DNA from: Noviherbaspirillum aerium
GTDB taxonomy: Bacteria > Pseudomonadota > Gammaproteobacteria > Burkholderiales > Burkholderiaceae_D
Assembly: GCF_008929045.1 (NCBI RefSeq)
Contig: NZ_VFAH01000003.1
Location: 1 to 64,000 of the forward strand
DNA length: 64,000 nucleotides
Direction: 5' to 3'
The notes beneath the pieces were generated by a model that saw only the letters and a list, made by a program, of their open reading frames with translations, had not been told where the DNA came from and ran no database searches. Below are positions 27,706 through 35,587 of this stretch, one piece after another. Positions within the stretch are counted from its first letter, which is position 1, and the number at the start of each line of letters is the position of its first letter. Both the position numbers and the translations under genes were made by a program.

Positions 27706-27719
27706 TGAGAATCATTATC
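27701..27719. promoter_or_regulatory. Fur box
   Basis: The 19 bases CTCAATGAGAATCATTATC match the Fur consensus GATAATGATAATCATTATC at 15 of 19 positions, and the right half is perfect. It overlaps the -35 region of the sigma factor promoter, so Fur-Fe(II) binding would block transcription when iron is plentiful. Confidence 0.85.
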
Positions 27720-28120
27720 ATTTTTATTCACTGGTATGCCTGTTTTAATAGCCTCGTCGGTATCACCCCGTACCTGCAAGCCGCCTTGCCCTTTGTAGGC
27801 GAGAGCCTTCGCGGCTTGACCGGGCAAATCTGCCGGGCACGCTACTGGATCAAATAGCTATTCAGGCCTTTTCCTGTTCAGTGCCCGCTGTGGGGTCCGG
27901 ATGCTGTGCAAGTCAATCCAGACGCGGGGGCGGTAATAATGCGGCAGGCAGTACGCTCTAACGGCGACCGGATTTCTTATGGCCTGCATAAAGTTGTTTC
28001 AATTCCGGGATGCAGTAAAGACGCGGATAAGGGCGGAGGAAAGGCTTGCCCTCCTTGCCAGGGCATTGATATCAATGCCTGGGGAGTGGAATAAGCAGAT
28101 GGCATGACATGGCTCTGCCG
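27720..28120. other. 400-base gap upstream of the sigma factor promoter
   Basis: No gene is supported. A 62-codon frame (27906-28094, plus strand) starting with GTG has no ribosome site and no recognisable relatives. GGCATTGATATCAATGCC at 28061-28078 is an 18-base perfect palindrome and may be a regulatory site or hairpin. Confidence 0.35.
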
Positions 28121-28271
28121 CTAGAGCGTTTTCGCCCTCACCGGCCTAGCCGGCGCAAATTCTTGCTGGCACAAGACGTGACGACGCGACATGGCCAGGC
28201 CATGGCAAGGAGTCACAACGCAGTGCCGGCATCAATCTGTCCAGGATCGGTAGGCAGGTCACGGTGAAACC
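28121..28271 (+). repeat. 150-bp direct repeat, copy 2 (echo of the NRPS 3' end)
   Basis: This matches 14138-14290 in order and orientation. Read on the minus strand it encodes RFHRDLPTDPGQIDAGTAL and a stop, clearly related to the last 19 residues of the NRPS at 14231. Upstream of the matching part the frame gives GFFSWRQE but no thioesterase, so this is not simply an eroded second NRPS gene. Confidence 0.75.
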
Positions 28272-28437
28272 GTTCCTGCCGCCATGAGAAGAAGCCGCGT
28301 TGGTGCTTGGATATGGTGCAAGGACAGACCCGCGTGATGCTGAAGGAAGAACGCGTTGGGATCTTTGATGACGGGCTCAAGCATGGGGTCCGGATCGAGC
28401 CATCTTCACCGTTAACGAGGCATTAATACGCAAACCC

Positions 28438-28920
28438 TCACAGCAGTCCAAACGTAAGGATACTCAAAGCAAATTTGAAAGCTTTCTCAATGAAAACTTG
28501 GCCTCTGGTCTTTCCTTTAGCGATGTGATCGGTATCAGTACCGAGAGCGTCCTTCAACGCTTCGCGCATTTCACGGTTAATCCTCCCCCCGCCCGCGGCA
28601 TTTGCATTCTGTTGTACTTCTGACGCGAGCGCTTTCGCGGTGTCGGGAGAAAGGGTTCCGTTCTTAAGGCCCTTGACGATGTAAGCGACGGCGGCATTGC
28701 CGTCGCCTTTTTCAAGAAGCTTGGCATACTTGTCCTGGTCCCACATTTCAGGTGGGGTGTCGGTGCTCCCGTGGCCATACAGCATATTCAAGCCGGAGCC
28801 GCCGATAAGCTCATTAATGAGCATTTCCTCCGCCTTGGGCATACGTATGTCGGGCGGCGTTTTTGGGAGAAACAGCCCATGATCCGGTACGAAATTCGTG
28901 TTGGGTACATTTATCGTCAT
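28438..28920 (-). CDS. Small protein of unknown function
   Basis: A 160-residue protein from the ATG at 28920, which has a strong AAGGAGG six bases upstream, so it is very likely translated. I do not recognise the family. The N-terminus (MTINVPNTNFVPDHGLFLPK) is neither a lipoprotein nor a Sec signal. The middle is rich in Gly, Asn and Asp. The C-terminus (FIEKAFKFALSILTFGLL) is a short hydrophobic or amphipathic helix. It stands alone between the repeat remnant and a second repeat, with base use less GC-rich than its neighbours, which suggests a recently acquired gene. An exported or effector-like protein is conceivable but unsupported. Confidence 0.65.
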   Translation of the reverse strand: MTINVPNTNFVPDHGLFLPKTPPDIRMPKAEEMLINELIGGSGLNMLYGHGSTDTPPEMWDQDKYAKLLEKGDGNAAVAYIVKGLKNGTLSPDTAKALASEVQQNANAAGGGRINREMREALKDALGTDTDHIAKGKTRGQVFIEKAFKFALSILTFGLL

Positions 28921-29001
28921 TGCTTCCTCCTTGTCATGAGCAGCTTGAAATGCAGTGCAGGACGAGGAGCCACCGCCAGTCGCCTTGGCTCCGTACGGCA
29001 A

Positions 29002-29592
29002 GCCCAGATGAACTCCGATTTCCTACCCAGTGAGTGACGCCAGCGACCTTATGGTTCCCACGATATGGCAGCGGCCAGTTGCCGACGTAATACTGGAAAG
29101 ACGAATTTGAGACCATGGTGGCCCCGGCAGAGAAAACGCGCGGCATCGAATGGTGACTAAAGAGAACCTGGCTGACGGATGCCGCCTTATGGGTCCAGCC
29201 CGAAAACATGTTGGGCCGGCTCCCCTCATCCCGTCCCTCTCCCAGAGGTAGAGGATGAGAACAGCGACCCGAAAAATGGACCTTCCTTCGGGCCGGATCA
29301 TCAAATAATAAGAAAGGCGGTATCGACTGCGCTTGCGCGGGGACTGCGAGTAAAGCAGGAGCAATGGACATTGGCAGGTCATGTTTCCCTGAAGCAGACT
29401 AAAGGCCCGCTGGTTTTTATCGGGTAATGAATGGTACGAATGCCAGGCAACCTGTTGCGCTTCCGCCAAAGCCAGATGAAGACATTTTTCGCCCGTGCAC
29501 GCATGAGCAGGTCGCTGCGGGTCTTGAAATTCTCCCGAAATGCCTGATGGAGAATCAAGTTCGAGGACGCGAAACCGCATTACAATTTCCGC
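29002..29592. other. 590-base gap holding the second copy of the 85-bp repeat
   Basis: Between the small unknown gene and the SRAP gene. Apart from the repeat at 29195-29282 nothing is recognisable. Long open frames on both strands here are continuations of shadows from the SRAP gene. Confidence 0.45.
29195..29282 (-). repeat. About 85-bp dispersed intergenic repeat, copy 2 (inverted to copy 1)
   Basis: From CAGCCCGAAAACATGTTGGG to CCCGAAAAATGGACC this is the reverse complement of 10523-10607 with scattered changes. The two copies stand in opposite orientation 18.7 kb apart and enclose the receptor, the NRPS operon and the sigma factor. Confidence 0.75.
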
Positions 29593-30267
29593 ATGTGCGC
29601 CAATTACATCCCCTCCACTCACGACCAGTTGCGCCAGCATTTCCAGGTCGCGCCGCCGGACTCCGACTATGTCGCCGAATCCTACCCCGGCTACATGTCG
29701 CCCCTGATCCGCTTGCCGCGAATCGACGCCGAGCCGGGCGACCGGGCCTGTGCGCTGGGCATGTTCGGGATGGTGCCTCACTGGGCCGAGCCGAAGCTGG
29801 CGCGGCAGACCTACAATGCGCGCACGGAGACCGTGGCAAGCAAGCCGACTTTCCGGCATGCCTTCAAGCATGGCCAGTTCTGCATTATTCCCGCGGCATC
29901 GGTATTCGAGCCTTCCTATGAAACCGGGAAATCGGAGCGCTGGGAAATCATGAATGCCGATGGCAGTCCGCTTGGCATTGCCGGCATCTGGGAACACAAG
30001 CAGGCCGGGCCGGATGGCCTATCCTTGCTGTCTTTTTCCATGCTGACCATCAATGCCGACGGGCATCCGCTGATGCAGCGGTTCCACAAGCCCGACGATG
30101 AGAAGCGCATGCTCGTCATCCTGCGGCCTGACCAGTACGACGAGTGGCTGCACTGTCCCGTCGATGAGGCGCAAAGGTTTTTCGAGCGCTACCCGGCCGA
30201 GCAGCTGGTTGCCCATCCGGCCGGCCGCAATGCCGGCAAGCCGGCTCCGCAGCAATCGCTGTTCTGA
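29593..30267 (+). CDS. SRAP domain protein (YedK/HMCES family), abasic-site DNA-protein crosslinker
   Basis: A 224-residue SOS-response-associated peptidase family protein. The Cys that crosslinks to abasic sites is residue 2 (MCANYIP), exposed after Met removal. YNARTETV, the Glu in CIIPAASVFEPSYE, and the His in LMQRFHKPDDEKRM are the other conserved active-site parts. The enzyme shields abasic sites in single-stranded DNA by forming a thiazolidine bond. No LexA box is evident upstream. The gene is alone, convergent with the GGDEF-EAL gene. Confidence 0.92.
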   Translation: MCANYIPSTHDQLRQHFQVAPPDSDYVAESYPGYMSPLIRLPRIDAEPGDRACALGMFGMVPHWAEPKLARQTYNARTETVASKPTFRHAFKHGQFCIIPAASVFEPSYETGKSERWEIMNADGSPLGIAGIWEHKQAGPDGLSLLSFSMLTINADGHPLMQRFHKPDDEKRMLVILRPDQYDEWLHCPVDEAQRFFERYPAEQLVAHPAGRNAGKPAPQQSLF

Positions 30268-30383
30268 CCCCGGCCCCCGGAAAACACTCGATCTGGTCCC
30301 GGCCCTGCCAGCCGAAAAATCCGTCGCTCTCGTTCGGCATGGGGTGATTCGGGATTGGTAACACTCGCAGGCGCGTGTCCGGT

Positions 30384-32645
30384 TCAAGCCGCCTGCAATG
30401 CGCCCTTCTCCAGGAAGTTTTCCTTGAATTCCAATGCCGGCAGCGGCGCACTCACCAGATAGCCTTGTATGCGGTCGCAGCAAGCCTTGCGCAGATACTC
30501 TTCCTGTTCCAGCAGTTCCACGCCCTCCGCGACCACATGCAGCTTCATCGCCTTGGCCAGGGTGATGATGGCCATCACGATGGCCTTGCTGTTGTCTTCG
30601 TTGGACAAGTCCTTGACGAAGGAGCGGTCGATCTTCAGCACATCGATCGGGAAGCGCTTCAGGTAAGCGAGGCTTGAGTAGCCGGTGCCGAAGTCGTCGA
30701 TGGAAAGATGCACGCCCAGCCTCTTGAGTTGTGCGAGACGTTTCTCGGCGAGGTCGACATCGCTCATCAGCATGCCTTCGGTCAGCTCGAGTTCGAGATA
30801 GGTGGGATCGATGCGGGTTTCGATAAGGATGGACTGAATGGTTTCCACCAGATCGGTTTCGGCGAACTGCCTGGGCGACAGGTTGACCGAAATGCGCATC
30901 GGCGGCAGACCGTCATTCATCCATTTGCGCTGCTGCTCGCAGGCGGCGCGAATGACCCATGCCCCGATGGGTACGATCAGGCCGGTCTCCTCCGCCATCG
31001 GGATGAAGGCAGCCGGCGGCACCAGGCCCTTGGTCGGATGCTGCCAGCGCAGCAGGGCTTCCGCTCCCACCGTGTCGCCCGAGGCGACATCCACTTGCGG
31101 CTGGTAATGCAGGCGGAATTCATCGCGCTGCAGCGCATTGCGCAGATCGCTTTCGAGTTCGAGCCGGGCAATCGCCGCATCGTTCATCGAAGCCGTATAG
31201 AAGCAGAAATTATTGCGGCCGTTCTGCTTGGCGCGGTACATGGCGACGTCAGCATGCTCAACCAGGCTGTCGACCGTGGCGCCGTCTTCCGGGAACACGG
31301 AAATGCCGATGCTCGATGTCAGCAGCAGTTCATGGCCGTTCACACGGATGGGCCGGGCCAGCTTGGCCATCAGTCTTTCAATGATGCTTTCGGAGAGTTT
31401 GCCGCCCCGCGTTTCGGACAGGATCATGACGAATTCATCACCCCCGAGGCGGGCGACGGTATCCGTCTCGCGGCAGACTTCGACCATGCGCGCCGCCATG
31501 GTGGTCAGCACGATGTCGCCCACCTTGTGGCCGAGGCTGTCGTTGATCAGCTTGAAGCGGTCGAAGTCAAGGAACAGCACCCATACCGCGCCTTGCTGGC
31601 GGCCCGCGAGCGCGAGCGCGTGGGCCAGGCGCTCATGCATCATCGCGCGGTTCGGCAGGCCGGTGAGCGGATCATGCTGCGCCAGGTGCTTGATCTGGTC
31701 TTCCGCCATCTTCCTCTTGGTGATGTCGGACAGGAAGGCCACCACCATGTCGGTTCCTTCCAGATAGGCGCGGCTGAGCGTGATTTCCAGCGGCAGACGC
31801 GTGCCGTCGGCACGCACGCCTTCGGTTTCGAAAGAAGCCTTGGCGCCGGGGCCTTCAAGCGTCTGCACCGCATGCAGCATGCGATGGGTGACATCCACAT
31901 GCGCCGGCTGCAGGCTGCCCGCATGCATGCCGATCATGGAGGCCGGGTCGCGGTCAAAGACGGTTTTCATGGCGGGATTGGTATAGCGGATGAGTCCTTC
32001 GCCATCCATCACGACGACCACTTCCTTGCAGGTATCCCAGATGGTCTGGAAAAATACCTTGCGGTCGTGCAGCGTGTTGCGCAGGCTGTTGATGTGGCCA
32101 CCCACCCATGCCACCAGCGGCAGCACGCAGGCCATGACGATCAGGCGGCCCATGTCCATCGCCATGTCGGTCGCCGGCGCGCCGCGTAGCCAGAGCACGC
32201 CCAGCATGCCTGCATAGACGCAGAGAAAGATGATGGCCGTCTTCATCAGCACCACGGTGGGATAGCGGAACACGCCAAAGAGCATGATGACGCACAGATA
32301 CGCGCCCATGGTGGCGCGCGCCGTGGCGGAATCGAACATGAGCAGGAAGATGACGGCAGCGGACAGCAGCATCATCGGGCCTGTCAGGCTCGGGTCCTTC
32401 GCCTTCAGGTTCCAGCCGCGCTTGAAGGCGATGAAGAAGACAGCGAGGCCAAGCCCCATGGCCATCGTACCGCCGAGAATCGTGCGCCCTTCCATCAGGC
32501 CATGCATGTAGAGCGTGCCGAGCATGAGAAAAGTCACCACCGCGGACAAGGCCGCCATCGAAAAACGGCGCAGGCGCAGCGATTGCCGGTCATCTGCAAG
32601 ACTGCGGGCTGTTTTCCTGTCGGGCTTGCCGGAATATGGGGGCAT
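30384..32645 (-). CDS. Membrane PAS-GGDEF-EAL protein (c-di-GMP turnover)
   Basis: A 753-residue protein. Six or seven membrane helices (about residues 28-200) form a sensory module. A PAS domain follows (about 215-320, DGEGLIRYTNPAMK), then a GGDEF domain with intact RLGGDEFVMI and an RETD inhibitory-site motif just ahead of it, then an EAL domain with GAEALLRW and DDFGTGYSSL. Both catalytic signatures look complete, so the protein could make and break c-di-GMP, and the Arg-x-x-Asp site predicts product inhibition of the cyclase. It is transcribed alone. Input signal and net activity cannot be read from sequence. Confidence 0.93.
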   Translation of the reverse strand: MPPYSGKPDRKTARSLADDRQSLRLRRFSMAALSAVVTFLMLGTLYMHGLMEGRTILGGTMAMGLGLAVFFIAFKRGWNLKAKDPSLTGPMMLLSAAVIFLLMFDSATARATMGAYLCVIMLFGVFRYPTVVLMKTAIIFLCVYAGMLGVLWLRGAPATDMAMDMGRLIVMACVLPLVAWVGGHINSLRNTLHDRKVFFQTIWDTCKEVVVVMDGEGLIRYTNPAMKTVFDRDPASMIGMHAGSLQPAHVDVTHRMLHAVQTLEGPGAKASFETEGVRADGTRLPLEITLSRAYLEGTDMVVAFLSDITKRKMAEDQIKHLAQHDPLTGLPNRAMMHERLAHALALAGRQQGAVWVLFLDFDRFKLINDSLGHKVGDIVLTTMAARMVEVCRETDTVARLGGDEFVMILSETRGGKLSESIIERLMAKLARPIRVNGHELLLTSSIGISVFPEDGATVDSLVEHADVAMYRAKQNGRNNFCFYTASMNDAAIARLELESDLRNALQRDEFRLHYQPQVDVASGDTVGAEALLRWQHPTKGLVPPAAFIPMAEETGLIVPIGAWVIRAACEQQRKWMNDGLPPMRISVNLSPRQFAETDLVETIQSILIETRIDPTYLELELTEGMLMSDVDLAEKRLAQLKRLGVHLSIDDFGTGYSSLAYLKRFPIDVLKIDRSFVKDLSNEDNSKAIVMAIITLAKAMKLHVVAEGVELLEQEEYLRKACCDRIQGYLVSAPLPALEFKENFLEKGALQAA

Positions 32646-33191
32646 GAATGTTTGGCGGAAAGGAAAAGGTGCAGGTTATCGAGACACCAGGTTCCAGCGC
32701 GAACGCGCCGTCATGCGGCGGCAGGCTTTGGGCGAACACTTTCCTGATCGGATGCCTTGCATTGTCTCGTCTCCCATTCCCCTTGAGCTCAACGGACTGG
32801 CTTTGGCAATTTCCTGCCGGCTTGCTGTCCAAGTCTCAAGCGTCTGATTGTTATGATGGCATCTGTGGCGATACCTTTTCCACAAGGAAAGATTGTAGCC
32901 GAGTCCCTTTCTTTAGTCATTTGCGAAAACGCAAAAATTCTGGATTGAATGCAGTGCACAAAACCGAAGGGAATAGTCGGGAAGTGGGGATGGCATGGAC
33001 CTAACGCTCATGACACGTGCATAACACATGCATATCATCAAGACGCGTTGGCGGCATGGCTGAACGGGCGTGGCTGAACCGGCCTCGCATCACCAGGCTG
33101 GATGCCGCGCCCGTTCAGCAGAAGACATCACGGCGGCGCCCCGCAAGCCGGGCTGCCGCCGTGCCATTGGCGAATGGATTAGTAAAATGAA
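32646..33191. other. 545-base intergenic region with two hairpin structures
   Basis: The left half is AT-rich and probably carries the promoter of the GGDEF-EAL gene. GCTGAACGGGCG (33059-33070) is matched by CGCCCGTTCAGC (33108-33119), a 12-base inverted repeat. CACGGCGGC (33129-33137) pairs with GCCGCCGTG (33155-33163) 30 bases past the CBS gene stop and may end its transcription, though no T tract follows. No gene is supported. Confidence 0.45.
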
Positions 33192-33629
33192 TTAATGCGG
33201 CCGATCCGGCTGCGACGGGTCGGAAATGTTTTCCAGCGTACGGTCCACCTGCGCCGAATGCTTGGTCGCAAGGTCGCCGAGCGACACGATGCCGATCAAC
33301 TGATGGCTGTCGTGATCGAGGACCGGTACCCGCCTGACTTGAGAGTCCGACATCTGGTCCATCACTTCATCGACGGACTGGTTGTCGAAGCACCAGCGCA
33401 CCTGTTGGGACATGACATCCTGCACGCTCGCCTGATCGGGCGCCATGCCGGCGGCCGTTGCGCGAATGGTGATGTCGCGATCGGTCACCATGCCGATCAG
33501 CTTGCTGCCGTCGCATACCGGAAGCGAGCCGACGTTGAGTTCATCCATAATCTGGGCGGCGCGCATGATGGTTTCGGTTGGAGACACGCTGCGTACATCG
33601 CGTGTCATGATGTCGGAAATGATCTGCAT
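33192..33629 (-). CDS. CBS-pair domain protein
   Basis: A 145-residue protein made of two CBS motifs: SDIMTRDVRSVSPTETIMRAAQIM...LPVCDGSKLIGMVTDRDI, and VQDVMSQQVRWCFDNQSVDEVMDQM...RRVPVLDHDSHQLIGIVSLGDLA. Such stand-alone CBS pairs bind adenine nucleotides and tune stress or redox functions, but the partner is unknown. The ATG at 33629 has AAAGGAG seven bases upstream and is preferred to the in-frame 33674 start. It diverges from the erythromycin-esterase-like gene. Confidence 0.88.
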   Translation of the reverse strand: MQIISDIMTRDVRSVSPTETIMRAAQIMDELNVGSLPVCDGSKLIGMVTDRDITIRATAAGMAPDQASVQDVMSQQVRWCFDNQSVDEVMDQMSDSQVRRVPVLDHDSHQLIGIVSLGDLATKHSAQVDRTLENISDPSQPDRPH

Positions 33630-33870
33630 GATTGGCTCCTTTGGAAAATGTGCAAGCCCGAGTCGGATTTGCACTTGAGGACAGTGCGCCCCGCATGGAG
33701 CGAAGCCGGCGCCCTGCCTTCAGTTTCTGCAACACTGTCTGCGCCCGCAAGGTTGCAAGTGCCATGCCCGCATGTGGATGGCGCCCCGCGGCGGCGTTTC
33801 TGCAACGGCGGCAACACGGAACTATCGCTTGGCGGCGCAGCCGAAGTTGTGAAGTGCGTGAGGTGGCATC

Positions 33871-35247
33871 ATGTCCGATCAATCCATCATTGAAGCGCTG
33901 CAACGTGAAGCGCTGCTCTTGAACGATATCAACAAGTTGGGCCCGATCGTCGAGCAGATCGGCGATGCCTCGATCGTGCTGCTGGGCGAAGCGACGCATG
34001 GCAGCCGCGAGTTCTACCGTATCCGAGCGGAAATCACCAAGTATCTGATCGCCGAGAAAGGCTTCGACGCGATTGCCGTCGAAGCCGACTGGCCGGACGC
34101 CTTGCGGGTCAGCCGTTATGTCCGCGCAGCGCACTCGCCGCTGGCCGCCGCCATTGATCCCGGCGCACAGCAGGCGGCGGAGCCGCGCCAGGCATTGCAG
34201 GGTTTCGAGCGCTTTCCCCAATGGATGTGGCGCAATACCGAAGTCGTGGAACTGGTCGCCTGGCTCAAGCAGCATAACCAGCAGCGCACAGCTCAGGGAG
34301 ATGGCGTCGGCTTCTACGGGCTGGACCTCTACAGCCTGCGCAATTCGATGGAAGCCGTGGTGCGCTATCTCTCCACGGTCGATCCGGAAGCGGCACGCCA
34401 GGCGCGCGCCCGCTACGCCTGCTTCGATCACTTGGCGGAAGATCCGCAGCGCTATGGCTATGCCGCCACCTTCGGCATGCGCAAGGACTGCGAGGATGAA
34501 GTCATCCGCCAGTTGGTGGCGATGACGACGGATGCCCGCCGCTATGCCGATGCCGACGGCGAAGGCGCGGCCGACGAATTGTTCTACGCGCAGCAGAATG
34601 CCCGCGTTGCGCAGAACGCGGAAGCGTATTACCGCACCATGTTCCAGGGCCAGAATGCCTCCTGGAACCTGCGCGACGAACACATGGCCGATACGCTCGA
34701 TGCCTTGCGCACACATATCGCACAACGCAAGGGCGGCAAGGCGAAGGTCGTCGTGTGGGCGCACAACTCGCACATCGGCGATGCCCGCGCAACCGAAATG
34801 GGCGACCATGGCCAGCTCAACCTGGGTCAGCTCGTGCGCGAGCGGCACGGCATGGCGGAAACCTTTCTGCTGGGCTTCACCACGCATGACGGCACCGTGA
34901 CCGCCGCATCGGAATGGGATGGCCCTGCGGAGAAGAAGACCGTGCGGCCGTCGCTGGTCAACAGTTATGAAAGACTGCTGCATGACACCGGCCTGAAGCA
35001 TTTCTTTCTCAGGATGCGCGACAGGCGCTACCTGTCGGAACTGCTGCAGGAGCGCAGGCTGGAACGGGCCATCGGCGTGATCTATCTCCCGGAGAGCGAG
35101 CGCATGAGCCACTACTTCTATGCTTCGCTGTCCCGGCAATTCGATGCCGTGGTGCATGTCGATACCACGCAAGCTCTGCGTCCGCTCGAAGCGGTGGTGC
35201 ATCCGCAGCATGATGAAGCGCCGGAGACTTATCCGACCGGCATCTGA
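33871..35247 (+). CDS. Erythromycin esterase family protein
   Basis: A 458-residue member of the erythromycin esterase/EreA-like superfamily, with the motifs LLGEATHGSREFYRIR, IAVEADWPDALRVSRYVR and VVVWAHNSHIGDARATEMG that hold the catalytic His and Glu residues. Family members hydrolyse the macrolactone of erythromycin, but most chromosomal homologues have no shown substrate and the name should not be taken as proof of resistance. It is transcribed alone, divergent from the CBS gene, and is followed by a hairpin and a tandem repeat. Confidence 0.88.
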   Translation: MSDQSIIEALQREALLLNDINKLGPIVEQIGDASIVLLGEATHGSREFYRIRAEITKYLIAEKGFDAIAVEADWPDALRVSRYVRAAHSPLAAAIDPGAQQAAEPRQALQGFERFPQWMWRNTEVVELVAWLKQHNQQRTAQGDGVGFYGLDLYSLRNSMEAVVRYLSTVDPEAARQARARYACFDHLAEDPQRYGYAATFGMRKDCEDEVIRQLVAMTTDARRYADADGEGAADELFYAQQNARVAQNAEAYYRTMFQGQNASWNLRDEHMADTLDALRTHIAQRKGGKAKVVVWAHNSHIGDARATEMGDHGQLNLGQLVRERHGMAETFLLGFTTHDGTVTAASEWDGPAEKKTVRPSLVNSYERLLHDTGLKHFFLRMRDRRYLSELLQERRLERAIGVIYLPESERMSHYFYASLSRQFDAVVHVDTTQALRPLEAVVHPQHDEAPETYPTGI

Positions 35248-35271
35248 GGCGCCCCTGCGAAATGCAGGACG

Positions 35272-35298
35272 AAAAAAAGGGTTACGCGAACGTAACCC
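35272..35298 (-). terminator. Intrinsic terminator facing the ABC transporter operon
   Basis: GGGTTACG (35279-35286), a CGAA loop and CGTAACCC (35291-35298) form a perfect eight-pair hairpin. On the minus strand it is followed by a run of seven T (35278-35272), a standard rho-independent terminator for transcripts arriving from the binding-protein gene at 35588. The tandem repeat lies between that gene and the terminator. Confidence 0.75.
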
Positions 35299-35324
35299 TC
35301 AACTGCTGGGGAAGAAAACAACCA

Positions 35325-35441
35325 CTGCTTCTGCTGCTTCTGCTGCTTCTGCTGCTTCTGCTGCTTCTGCTGCTTCTGCTGCTTCTGCTGCTTCTGCTGC
35401 TTCTGCTGCTTCTGCTGCTTCTACTGCTTCTACTGCTTCTA
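35325..35441. repeat. 9-bp tandem repeat, 13 units
   Basis: Ten perfect copies of CTGCTTCTG (35325-35414) are followed by three of CTGCTTCTA (35415-35441). The array lies between two convergent genes. A leucine-only or Ser-Ala-Ala frame through it is a product of the repeat and not a gene. Arrays of this kind change length by slippage and make good strain markers. Confidence 0.95.
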
Positions 35442-35587
35442 CTGCTTGCTACAAACTTTCGTCTCCAGGCATAAGCCGAAGACACTCCTTTTCAAGGGTG
35501 GTGCAGGCCTGCGTGCCTGCACCGGGGCCGGCTCGCCGGAGAATGACGGGCACGCACTACCGGGCATGTCGGCCCGCGCGAAAACCT

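Noticed and set aside
27906-28094. 62-codon GTG-started frame
   Set aside because: No ribosome site, no homology that I can recognise; recorded only as gap content.
28262-28440. Eroded second NRPS thioesterase upstream of the repeat tail
   Set aside because: Reading the minus strand upstream of the tail gives no GxSxG or other thioesterase sequence, so only the tail element is shared.
29427-29921. 164-codon frame overlapping the start of the SRAP gene
   Set aside because: It is in another frame from the conserved MCAN start and carries no motif.
32648-33004. 118-codon frame between the GGDEF-EAL and CBS genes
   Set aside because: Low-quality composition, no ribosome site, and it overlaps the probable promoter of the divergent gene.
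35325-35441. Possible CRISPR array
   Set aside because: Units are 9 bases and contiguous with no spacers; this is a simple tandem repeat.
35262-35474. Poly-Leu and Ser-Ala-Ala frames across the 9-bp repeat
   Set aside because: The composition is imposed by the tandem repeat in each frame; there is no ribosome site or homology.
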